From Halotia branconii CENA392 (GTDB lineage: Bacteria; Cyanobacteriota; Cyanobacteriia; Cyanobacteriales; Nostocaceae), in assembly GCF_029953635.1 (NCBI RefSeq), contig NZ_CP124543.1, positions 372,001 through 436,000 on the forward strand: a stretch of 64,000 nt of DNA, given 5' to 3'. Below the pieces are notes generated by a model. The model was not told the DNA's origin and made no database searches. It saw only the letters and a list, made by a program, of their open reading frames with translations. Made by a program: the position numbers and the translations under genes. Each line of letters opens with the position of its first letter. Position 1 is the stretch's first letter. Shown here piece after piece: positions 55,677 to 63,372 of this stretch.

Positions 55677-56708
55677 CTACGGTGTTTTGGTAGATGATGG
55701 ACTAGGAGATACTGAGGGTGGACTATGAGACGGAGAGAGATTGAACCAGCCAGCCATAGCTCCGATACCTGCAAGTAGACCTCCAAAAGCAGCGATCGCA
55801 GCTATAACATTTGTCCAATTGATTGGGCTGGGCTGAGGGGGTATAGTTGTCACAAGCTGAGGAGTTTCCGCAGTTAATCCCAATAAATCAAGCCATTCCC
55901 GCATTGATTGAGGGCGCTCTTTTGGTACTAGCTTCATACCTGCTAAAATTGCGTGGTTTGTGCGATCGCTAATCTGAGGATTCCATTCTTTTGGAGACAC
56001 TAAATGTTCACCGTCCACTTTGCGCTTGACTGCATCCACAGGTGTTCTCCCCGTCAGAAGTTTATACAGAGTAGCTGCTAGTGAATAAATATCACTACAC
56101 GCACGAGTTATAGTATTTCTAGCGTAAAGTTCAGGAGGCGTAAATCCATCAGACGTTTCCTTGGTTCGGCTTGTAGTTAAAATATGGTCAAAGTCCAGAG
56201 CTAAACCAAAATCGATTAGTACTGCTTCTAGCTGTCCTTCTCGATTCCGTAACAAGATATTTCCCGGATGCACATCTCGATGAATCAATTCATTTTCATG
56301 TACAACTATCAGCGCTTCTCCAATTTGCTGAATGTAATGTAGTGCATCTGGTTCTGAAAGTGTTGGTGGACGCAAGTCAGCCAAACTCACTTCATTTACA
56401 TACTCCATTACCAAACACCAATGCTCTCCTTCTTTGAAAGGTTCGGCAACCTGCACTATATGTTTATGCTTACACCGACTAAGCTTTACCGCCTCTTACC
56501 AAAACATCGTCTCTAGGCGATCACGTTCTGACTGACTTAAAGACGTTAGCAAGTCATCATTTAAGGTTTTGATGACCAAGCGATCGCCATTCCTATTTCT
56601 TACCAAATAAGTAATGCCAAAGCGTCCTCTTCCTAATTCTCTTTCAATGGTGTACTTTCCACCTTGCAAGCGATCGCCAGCTATCCAAGCCACGTTTGCA
56701 ACTCCCAA
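55677..56708 (-). pseudogene. Ser/Thr protein kinase with one in-frame TAA
   Basis: From ATG 56708 the frame reads an N-lobe ('GGKYTIERELGRGRFGITYL', Lys in 'LVIKTLNDD') to 'RLETMFW', then TAA at 56496-56498. The same frame continues 'EAVKLSRCKHKHIVQVAEPF', 'HRDVHPGNILL', 'LIDFGLAL', a C-lobe, a membrane segment ('IAAIAAFGGLLAGIGAMAGW') and ends at 55677. Homologues have Gln at the stop, so CAA to TAA is the likely change. Full length would be 343 residues. Internal restart at ATG 56456 would give a kinase without the ATP-binding lobe. Confidence 0.87.
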
Positions 56709-56896
56709 AATGCTTAGATTAATTCTTACACAAGAAAGACTTAATAACTTGAGTTTAGCTTTGTGGAACTAATGCGATCGCCTAACTGCCCAAATGAATG
56801 CGCGATTTACTGAAATTTTTAAATAAACTGCGGTTTGTTTACAAAATCTTTTGAAATGAATACGCGATCTACTGAAATGAGAAAGTAAAAGTTCTT

Positions 56897-57078
56897 TTTA
56901 CTTTCTCAAACCCCAGTTTGCTTTTTCATTTTGGTGTTTTCCGCAAGCGAAAGAAGGTTTTACTTTCTCAAATCCCACTTTACTTACTCATTTTGGTGTT
57001 TTCCGCAAGCGAAAGAAGGTTTTACTTTCTCAAACCCCAGTTTGCTTACTCATTTTGGTGTTTTCCGCAAGTAAATTG
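56897..57078. repeat. 62-bp tandem array, about three copies
   Basis: Units begin TTTACTTTCTCAAA at 56897, 56959 and 57021; each holds CATTTTGGTGTTTTCCGCAA followed by GCGAAAGAAGG. Copies differ at few sites. Units are contiguous, with no unique spacers. Confidence 0.9.
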
Positions 57079-57230
57079 TGCTGATGCTTACTAAATTTGA
57101 CTTTATTGATTAAGCAATAAGGTAGAGATAAAAGAACGGATATTATTCTTTTCTAAGCAAAGCCTTCTCCTCATTATTTTCTTAATTAGTAGTTGATAAG
57201 TATAAAATTATACTTTACTATTTAGATATG

Positions 57231-57274
57231 AGAAAGGCGATCGCCCTCCGGGAAGAGTCTGCGATCGCCTTTCT
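57231..57274. terminator. 14-bp hairpin built on HIP1 sites
   Basis: AGAAAGGCGATCGC pairs perfectly with GCGATCGCCTTTCT around 16 nt; TTT follows. It stands 31 bases before the next start codon, so it may be a terminator of upstream RNA or part of the leader. Confidence 0.5.
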
Positions 57275-57305
57275 TTAAACCCCATAGTAGGAGTCAATTA
57301 TCATC

Positions 57306-57599
57306 ATGACACAAGTGCAAAATTTCGACGATAATCAAAATTTCTCTCAAGTACAGTCAGAACAATATTTGCCTAGTGAAGACTTCGACGCACCCACTCT
57401 CAAATCTGCTCAAAATTCATCGCCTAAAAGAGAACAAATTAAACACTTATTGATTGGTTCTCCCAAAGCCGTCACCAGTACAATTCACTTTTTGCAGGTA
57501 ATTGGTTATGCAAATGTCGGAGATTGGAGTCAACTAATACCAACCGAAAACCCTAATGAAGTGATGAGTATTTTAATCCGTCAGATTTTAACGCAATAA
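57306..57599 (+). CDS. Small conserved cyanobacterial protein
   Basis: 97 residues. A Gln/Asn-rich polar N-terminus (1-45) and a compact C-terminal part 'KHLLIGSPKAVTSTIHFLQ' ... 'ANVGDWSQLIPTENPNEVMS'. The second half resembles small proteins repeatedly seen in cyanobacteria, function unknown. Start ATG 57306 with AGGAG 12 bases upstream. A terminator follows directly. Confidence 0.72.
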   Translation: MTQVQNFDDNQNFSQVQSEQYLPSEDFDAPTLKSAQNSSPKREQIKHLLIGSPKAVTSTIHFLQVIGYANVGDWSQLIPTENPNEVMSILIRQILTQ

Positions 57600-57607
57600 C
57601 CAAAGTC

Positions 57608-57645
57608 AAAAACCTCCAGTTATCCAATATCGCTGGGGGTTTTTT
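57608..57645 (+). terminator. Rho-independent terminator
   Basis: AAAAACCTCCAG pairs with CTGGGGGTTTTT (one G-U) with a 13-nt loop and a T-run, 9 bases after the preceding stop codon. Confidence 0.85.
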
Positions 57646-57752
57646 AGTTGTATATTTTTTAGCATCGGGTGTTAGATATTAAGAGCGATCGCCTTTTTCT
57701 CCTTCTATTGCTAAACTAAAAAACAACCCTTATCCAGTGCAAAGGTAATATT

Positions 57753-58523
57753 ATGACCTATGCAACCAATCCAGCAACCGACGAACTTACCCCTTTTCCA
57801 GATCATACGCAGCTACCAGAGTCGGATGGTAGATTTGTAAGCCAGTCGCTTGCGGGGGCATCCCCCGTTGTGCGAACTGGCGCGAAAAATTGGCAAGAAC
57901 ATCCGCAAAGCATTTTACTAACTGACTCAATCACCCCTGTCTTAAAGCAATTACATCCTGATGGTCAATATTGTATCGGTCAGGACTTAGGGATTTACTG
58001 GCGCTTAACTGATCCCCCGGAGAAAGGCGCAGAAGCACCAGATTGGTTCTATGCAGGAAATGTACCGCCCTTACTTGATGGACAAACGCGACGTTCCTAT
58101 GTATTTTGGCGAGAACACATCGCCCCATTGATTGCTTTGGAGTTTGTTTCTGGAGATGGTAGGGAAGAACGAGATAAAACTCCTTGGAAGGGGAAATTTT
58201 GGATTTATGAGCAGGTGATTCGTCCTCCTTTTTATGGCATTTATGAAGTCAACAAAGCCAGTGTGGAAGTTTATGAATTTATTGGCGGACAATATCAGCT
58301 GTTACCAACAAATGAGCGCGGGCATTATCCTATCACACCTTTGGGAGTTGAGTTAGGCATTTGGCAAGGAGAATATCAGAATGCAGAACTGCCTTGGTTA
58401 CGCTGGTGGGATTTGCAAGGTAACTTATTGTTGACTGGTGAGGAAAGAGCCGAACAAGAACGTCAAAAAAATGAACGCCTGACAGCACAATTGCGCGCTC
58501 TCGGCGTTGAACCAGAAGCCTAA
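57753..58523 (+). CDS. Uma2/DUF820-family protein with an in-frame palindromic insert
   Basis: 256 residues. PD-(D/E)xK-like Uma2 fold: 'QDLGIYWRLTD', 'APDWFYAGNV', 'IALEFVSGDG' and 'FWIYEQVI' give the Asp...Glu-x-Lys-like spacing, followed by a C-terminal helix 'EERAEQERQKNERLTAQLRA'. Widely expanded in cyanobacteria, suspected nuclease ancestry, function unknown. Residues about 30-47 ('SQSLAGASPVVRTGAK') are encoded by a GC-rich palindrome of the kind seen in intergenic DNA. Start ATG 57753. Confidence 0.85.
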   Translation: MTYATNPATDELTPFPDHTQLPESDGRFVSQSLAGASPVVRTGAKNWQEHPQSILLTDSITPVLKQLHPDGQYCIGQDLGIYWRLTDPPEKGAEAPDWFYAGNVPPLLDGQTRRSYVFWREHIAPLIALEFVSGDGREERDKTPWKGKFWIYEQVIRPPFYGIYEVNKASVEVYEFIGGQYQLLPTNERGHYPITPLGVELGIWQGEYQNAELPWLRWWDLQGNLLLTGEERAEQERQKNERLTAQLRALGVEPEA

Positions 58524-58621
58524 TATCTCATTAAAACTTGTTTAAACCATTCATTAAATATTCTTTTGTAAGTAGCGATCGCTTATACTCCTAATAACAG
58601 GTTTCACTCTACAAACGATCA

Positions 58622-58789
58622 ATGGCAAAAGACTCAAAAGACCAGAACGCACCCATAACACTGGCAAGTTTTTAGAAACTCCTTGATTCCAAACTCGTTA
58701 GTCTAGGTCTTTCTGCGACTTTAATTGCTGTAGCAATTGATTTTGCCCGCAAGTCGGAAACTAAAATTCTCGATTATTGCAACGGTTAG
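58622..58789 (+). pseudogene. Small gene remnant with in-frame TAG
   Basis: The frame MAKDSKDQNAPITLASF, stop at 58673-58675, then 'KLLDSKLVSLGLSATLIAVA' and 'IDFARKSETKILDYCNG' to 58789. The second part is protein-like. Family unknown; the call rests on frame continuity only. Confidence 0.3.
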
Positions 58790-58910
58790 TAATCTGATAA
58801 CAGAAGCCTGATTTAAGTTCACGTCGAGGGCGAGACATAACAAAATTTGAGAACATAAAAATTGCTAAATCGAAGTTTAGAATAGGCTTATCACTAACAA
58901 ACCTGAAATT

Positions 58911-59165
58911 ATGGCTCAAATCTTAGTGGAAAATTTAGACCCCTTGATTCTTCAAAGATTAGAAACTCTTGCCAAACAACACGGTAGATCTTTGCAAGAG
59001 GAATTAAAATATATTCTGCAACAAGCAACTGAAAAACAAACACACTACCACAGTGGCGGCGATATGGAAAAAGCTAGAGAAGCATTAGCACGCGCTCAGG
59101 TAAGATATGCAGGAAAAACTTTCAGTGATAGTACTGAACTCATCCGTGAGGATAGAGAACGGTGA
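58911..59165 (+). CDS. FitA/VapB-like antitoxin, copy 2
   Basis: 84 residues, paralogue of 53660: 'MAQILVENLDPLILQRLETL' plus 'HGRSLQEELKYIL', tail 'FSDSTELIREDRER'. Overlaps the toxin gene by 4 bases. Upstream 20 bases are also alike (ACCTGAAATTATGG), so the duplication included the leader. Confidence 0.85.
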   Translation: MAQILVENLDPLILQRLETLAKQHGRSLQEELKYILQQATEKQTHYHSGGDMEKAREALARAQVRYAGKTFSDSTELIREDRER

Positions 59166-59581
59166 GCCGATATGTTTTAGATGCCAGTGTTGCTATAAAA
59201 TGGTTTGTTCCTGAAATCCACTCTGATGCAGCTAGGCTTCTACTGGCAAATAATCATATTTTTTTAGTTCCAGATTTTTTTTTCGCAGAAGTAGCAAATG
59301 TTTTTTGGAAACGAGTACATCGCGGCGAAGATACTGCTGAGAATGCAAGACAAACTTTGGCAGATTTAAATGCAATTCCTGTAGAAATTTGCTTATCTTA
59401 GCCATTGATGCCGCTTGCTTTAGATATTGCCCTCCAGAGCGATCGCGCAGTGTATGACAGTTTATACTTAGCTGTTGCTGTAACGCAACAATGCCAAATA
59501 GTGACAGCAGATGAAAAATTTTACAATGCATTGCAAAACACTACTTACGTCAATAATCTGCTGTGGGTGGAGAATATTTAA
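59162..59581 (+). pseudogene. VapC-like toxin with one in-frame TAG
   Basis: GTG start; 'SRYVLDASVAIKWFVPE' (first Asp) and 'FFAEVANVFWKRV' (Glu) are normal. TAG at 59399-59401 follows 'VEICLS'. The same frame goes on with 'PLALDIALQSDRAVYDSLYL' (third acid) and 'IVTADEKFYNAL' (fourth acid) to 'LLWVENI' and TAA 59579-59581. Length 139 residues if the stop is ignored, normal for VapC. CAG to TAG would explain it. Confidence 0.87.
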
Positions 59582-59791
59582 AAGCGAGGTGTATGACACC
59601 AATTTTCACACAATAAAGTCTGGGGAGCCTGAGCCTAATTTTGTAAAACTTGTGTAGCTAATCTGGCGATCGCACTGAGTATTCTTTATTTCTCTTTCAA
59701 AGATAGACCTTTGCAAACACAAAAAGTCACAATTAGGTAAAATTGTGTAAAGTAATCTCTGCGGTTGTTAATTAAAGGTCTCATCAAATCC

Positions 59792-60862
59792 ATGCAACTG
59801 AAACTCAGTGCATTCCGACTTCCCTTCGCACCCCTACTATTAATTGCCCCCTTTTTCCTGTGGGGAACGGCAATGGTAGCGATGAAAGGAGTAATACCCC
59901 ACACCACACCCTTATTTATGGCAGGTGTCCGCCTGTTGCCAGCGGGTGTATTAATTCTGATTGTAGCCGCATTAATGGATAGATCCCAGCCTCAGGGTTG
60001 GGCTGCATGGTTGTGGATTACCTTATTTGCCTTGGTAGATGGAACGCTGTTTCAAGGCTTTTTGGCTGAGGGATTAGTGAGAACCAGTGCTGGATTAGGT
60101 TCAGTGATGATTGATTCTCAACCCTTGGCTGTGGCTTTGCTGTCGTTGTGGCTATTTCAAGAACACATCGGTTTTTGGGGATGGCTGGGGTTAGGATTGG
60201 GAGTCACAGGTATTAGTTTAATTGGCTTACCAGATGAGTGGATTTTGCATTTTTTCGACTCAGGTGTAAATGCCACAGTAGGCAACTGGCAAGATTTATT
60301 TGCTAGTGGTGAATGGTTAATGCTGTTAGCGGCGCTATCAATGGCAGTGGGAACAGTTTTAATCCGGTTTGTATGCAAATATACAGATCCTGTAACAGCT
60401 ACAGGATGGCACATGATTATTGGCGGATTGCCATTATGGGGAATCTCATCAGTTTTAGAGTCGCAGCAATGGCAAAATCTCGTAGCTGCTGATTGGATAG
60501 CTTTGAGTTATGCGACAATCTTTGGTAGTGCGATCGCCTACGGATTATTTTTCTATTTTGCCTCTAGTGGTAGTCTTACTAGTCTCAGTTCTCTGACCTT
60601 CCTTACACCAGTTTTTGCCCTACTATTTGGCAATCTCTTCCTCAGCGAAGTACTTAGTTCGTTACAGTGGACGGGAGTTTTCTTGACTTTAATTAGTATC
60701 TATCTCATCAATCAGCGTGATACTTTGTCAGGAAAGCAAAACATAGCGAGTGTCGAGGAAAACACAACTACACAGCAGCCAACAGTTTTAGAAGCATCTG
60801 CTAAAAAGTCAAACCCCGTAACCTTATCGTTAAGAGAATCAGAACCAGAAATCTCACCCTAA
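59792..60862 (+). CDS. EamA/DMT-family transporter
   Basis: 356 residues from ATG 59792 (a TTG at 59765 is less likely). Ten hydrophobic segments in two EamA halves; 'FFLWGTAMVAMKGVIPHTTP' opens the first and 'SGSLTSLSSLTFLTPVFALL' lies in the second. Drug/metabolite exporter type, inner (plasma) membrane; substrate unknown. The C-terminal 45 residues are polar and cytoplasmic. Confidence 0.9.
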   Translation: MQLKLSAFRLPFAPLLLIAPFFLWGTAMVAMKGVIPHTTPLFMAGVRLLPAGVLILIVAALMDRSQPQGWAAWLWITLFALVDGTLFQGFLAEGLVRTSAGLGSVMIDSQPLAVALLSLWLFQEHIGFWGWLGLGLGVTGISLIGLPDEWILHFFDSGVNATVGNWQDLFASGEWLMLLAALSMAVGTVLIRFVCKYTDPVTATGWHMIIGGLPLWGISSVLESQQWQNLVAADWIALSYATIFGSAIAYGLFFYFASSGSLTSLSSLTFLTPVFALLFGNLFLSEVLSSLQWTGVFLTLISIYLINQRDTLSGKQNIASVEENTTTQQPTVLEASAKKSNPVTLSLRESEPEISP

Positions 60863-61184
60863 CTCACTAGTAGTCTGCCAACCCAAAATTGTCGAGTGAG
60901 TGTAGGCAGGGGAGCAGAAGAAGCAGGGGAGCAGGGAGCAGGGAGACAAGGAGAGAAGTGCGGTCTTGGGGTTTCCCCAAGTAGAGCAACTTCGGAGAGA
61001 AAGAGGTAATTTTTCTTCATCCCCCTTGCCCCCTGCCCCCTGCCCCTTGTCCTCTTCTCCATGCCCCATTACCAATGCCCCATGCCCCATATTTTTGTGT
61101 CACACTAAACGTTAACATTTGGTCAGCTTAAAGTTATTGTGATATCCATGACTTAAAAAGCACATTCAGGCTGCAACTTCCAAT
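60863..61184. repeat. Low-complexity intergenic tract related to that before truB
   Basis: GGGAGCAGGGAGACAAGGAG, then GCGGTCTTGGGGTTTCCCC and AAGTAGAGCAACTTCGGA, matching the order at 19235-19320, then CCCTGCCCCCTGCCCC and CCCCATG units. No gene. Confidence 0.75.
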
Positions 61185-62381
61185 ATGAGGCAATGCTATT
61201 CCTCAGTTTTAATATTTACCTGTTTTACTTGCCTGGGATTTTACCCAAGTCGCGCAAGCATAGCTAACCCTAACTTATTACCGCTAACAATTGCCCAAGC
61301 TAGTTCTAAAGTACCTACCCAGTCAGGTGTCCTTAAACTTGGTAGTCAAGGTTTAGATGTAAAAGTGCTGCAAACTCAATTGCAGAAATTAGGATACTAC
61401 AGTGGCTCAGTAGATGGAAAATACACTCCAAGTACACAAACTGCTGTAGCTAAATTTCAAAAAGCCAAGAATTTAAAAAGAGTAGATGGCATAGCAGATT
61501 TAGCGACTAAACGCAATCTACGAGCAGCTATGGCAGCAAAATTTCAGCCTGTCAACTCTTTGGTAATTGACCCTTTTACCCCAACGCCCCAACCAACTGC
61601 CAGTATTACACCCCAACCAGCTCAAAAAGGCTTTATCTGGTGGTCTTTGTTTGGCTTAGGAATTTTAGGAAGTATTGGCGCATTCTTGTTTTTGATGAAA
61701 TGGTTTCGTCAGCAAAAACAAGTACAACAATTGCCAACTTCAGAAATGAAAGCTTTAAGTCCAGCAAAAGAAGACTTTGTGACACCGCCTTTACAAAAGT
61801 TGCACAACATACCAATTCAACAGGAAAATACTGCATCTGTGATCAATCCAGAAACAGCAAAAGCATCAACTCCTACAACACTACTGCCACTAGAAAAAAC
61901 TTCTCGCATACCTAAAGTCAATGTCGTTGAAGAGTTGATTCAGGATTTACGCAGTAATGATCCTAAAAAGCGGCGTAAGGCTATTTGGAGCTTGAGTCAA
62001 CAAGGAGATTCGCGGGCGATTCAGCCACTGGTAAATTTGATGGTTGATGCAGACTCTCAAGAACGTAGTTTAATTTTGGCAGCTTTAGCAGAAATCAACG
62101 TTCGTATACTCAAACCGTTAAACCGGGCTTTAGCAATTTCAATGCAAGACGAAAGTCCACAAGTGCGGCAAAATGCTATTCGTGATCTGACTCGCGTGTA
62201 TGACATGATGAGTCAAATGAACCAACTTTTGAGCCACGCCCTAGAAGACCCAGATGCTGAAGTGCAATCAACAGCAAAGTATGCTCTAAATCAGATGAAT
62301 AAAATGCGTGGTTTGCTGACTCAACCAAGTCTACCGGAAGCTACTGAAACAGATATCTGGCAAGATGACGAAATCAGCTAA
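61185..62381 (+). CDS. Peptidoglycan-binding, single-membrane-pass protein with HEAT repeats
   Basis: 398 residues. N-terminal signal-like segment (5-25), a PG_binding_1 domain ('GSQGLDVKVLQTQLQKLGYY', 'TQTAVAKFQKAKNL'), a Pro/Thr linker, a membrane segment ('WWSLFGLGILGSIGAFLFLM', about 150-170), then cytoplasmic HEAT/PBS-lyase-type repeats ('LRSNDPKKRRKAIWSLSQQG', 'DESPQVRQNAIRDL', 'DPDAEVQSTAKYAL'). It would link the cell wall to a cytoplasmic partner. Start ATG 61185. Confidence 0.87.
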   Translation: MRQCYSSVLIFTCFTCLGFYPSRASIANPNLLPLTIAQASSKVPTQSGVLKLGSQGLDVKVLQTQLQKLGYYSGSVDGKYTPSTQTAVAKFQKAKNLKRVDGIADLATKRNLRAAMAAKFQPVNSLVIDPFTPTPQPTASITPQPAQKGFIWWSLFGLGILGSIGAFLFLMKWFRQQKQVQQLPTSEMKALSPAKEDFVTPPLQKLHNIPIQQENTASVINPETAKASTPTTLLPLEKTSRIPKVNVVEELIQDLRSNDPKKRRKAIWSLSQQGDSRAIQPLVNLMVDADSQERSLILAALAEINVRILKPLNRALAISMQDESPQVRQNAIRDLTRVYDMMSQMNQLLSHALEDPDAEVQSTAKYALNQMNKMRGLLTQPSLPEATETDIWQDDEIS

Positions 62382-62554
62382 AGTTGCAATTGCAAGAAGA
62401 GAACTACCCGTCCAACAATTCGCTTCCACAAGGGTCGAGTAGACCAATTTACCATATTAACTAATTGACTGCGCTCAAAACCAGTAATGAAAATAAATCC
62501 GGTGAGCAAGATAATCGCACCCAGCCACACCAGAATGGTAGTGAGTAACTCCAT
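62378..62554 (-). CDS. Small membrane protein
   Basis: 58 residues from ATG 62554: 'MELLTTILVWLGAIILLTGF' is one membrane helix, followed by a basic tail 'RPLWKRIVGRVVLF'. Its 3' end overlaps the convergent HEAT-repeat gene by 4 bases. Not a family I recognise. Confidence 0.5.
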   Translation of the reverse strand: MELLTTILVWLGAIILLTGFIFITGFERSQLVNMVNWSTRPLWKRIVGRVVLFLQLQL

Positions 62555-62614
62555 TGTGAAATACAATATCGTCAGCTATAGAATTTTAATCATCGCTTTT
62601 TTAGAGGATACTCT

Positions 62615-62821
62615 ATGACCATTTGGGTAAATGAGCAAATTGATCCGTCTGGCATGATTCATGCCTGTATTGCCTGTTGTGATGAGTCTCAAGCCAAAGA
62701 TTGTCATGAATCTTTTCAACAAAATCTGACTGAAATTCAAAAATCAACTGGTTGGGTAGCACAATTGCGGACAGTCAATTCTTGGGATGAAGTTCCTGTT
62801 AATGCTTTAAAACTTGATTGA
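62615..62821 (+). CDS. Small conserved cyanobacterial protein
   Basis: 68 residues, 'MTIWVNEQIDPSGMIHACIA' 'CCDESQAKDCHESFQ' ... 'GWVAQLRTVNSWDEVPVNAL'. Cys- and Trp-containing, soluble. Start ATG 62615 with AGAGGA 10 bases upstream. Function unknown. Confidence 0.72.
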   Translation: MTIWVNEQIDPSGMIHACIACCDESQAKDCHESFQQNLTEIQKSTGWVAQLRTVNSWDEVPVNALKLD

Positions 62822-62848
62822 GTTTTTGTAGTATCGCTGCGATCGCTC

Positions 62849-63229
62849 TTACCGCATAATTGGACTACCATGATGATGAACCAAATACCACTTACCCCCC
62901 AAAAGTTGAAATATATTCGTCGCCATTGATTGTGCTTCCATCTTTTTACCCCCAATGACTTGCAATAGATTTTCTCTTAGTACCACATAACCAGTGCGAT
63001 CGCTTACTTCTGTAGTAATTATATCGGTGTTAATTTCTATGTAAGCGGTACTTTTAAATATCTGTTCCCAAGAAATACGAATATCTTTCCAACCTCGTAT
63101 GACATTACGTCCTGGATGAATACAAAAACTACCAGTTCCTTGTGACCATACAGCACTCATAGCCTCAATATCTTTTTTTTCAAAAGCTCGATAAAAAGCT
63201 GTATTAGCGGCTAAAATTTCAGATGTCAT
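62849..63229 (-). CDS. SnoaL/NTF2-like (DUF4440-type) protein
   Basis: 126 residues: 'ANTAFYRAFEKKDIEAMSAV' start helix, 'CIHPGRNVIRGWKDIRISWE', and terminal 'LLGGKWYLVHHHGSPI' form the cone-shaped NTF2-like fold found in ketosteroid isomerase-like and SnoaL proteins. Ligand unknown. Start ATG 63229. Confidence 0.85.
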   Translation of the reverse strand: MTSEILAANTAFYRAFEKKDIEAMSAVWSQGTGSFCIHPGRNVIRGWKDIRISWEQIFKSTAYIEINTDIITTEVSDRTGYVVLRENLLQVIGGKKMEAQSMATNIFQLLGGKWYLVHHHGSPIMR

Positions 63230-63321
63230 GGTAATAGTAAATCATAATCAGAGATTTATCTATTATCTAATAACTTTTTATTTTTCAATGAAGTTATTCA
63301 TACCGTTTTTCGTGAACGACA

Positions 63322-63354
63322 AGATCCTCGACTTCTTGAAGAAGTCGGGGATCT
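63322..63354. repeat. 33-bp hairpin repeat, copy 4
   Basis: As copies 1-3 but with one transition in the left arm (CCTCG for CCCCG), leaving a G-U pair. Preceded by TGAACGACA like copies 1 and 2. It lies just past the stop of the leftward oxygenase-like gene. Confidence 0.88.
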
Positions 63355-63372
63355 AAATCTCTGAGCCTCTAA

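Larger units (their letters stand above)
56709..57305. other. Gene-free region with direct, inverted and tandem repeats
   Basis: A 25-base direct repeat (AAATGAATGCGCGATTTACT at about 56790 and a near copy at about 56854), a 12-bp perfect hairpin GAGAAAGTAAAA/TTTTACTTTCTC (56878-56906), the 62-bp tandem array and the HIP1 hairpin. No gene. Confidence 0.7.

Noticed and set aside
56897..57078. Regular 62-bp repeats as a CRISPR array
   Set aside because: Units are contiguous and similar along their whole length, with no unique spacers and no cas genes in the window.
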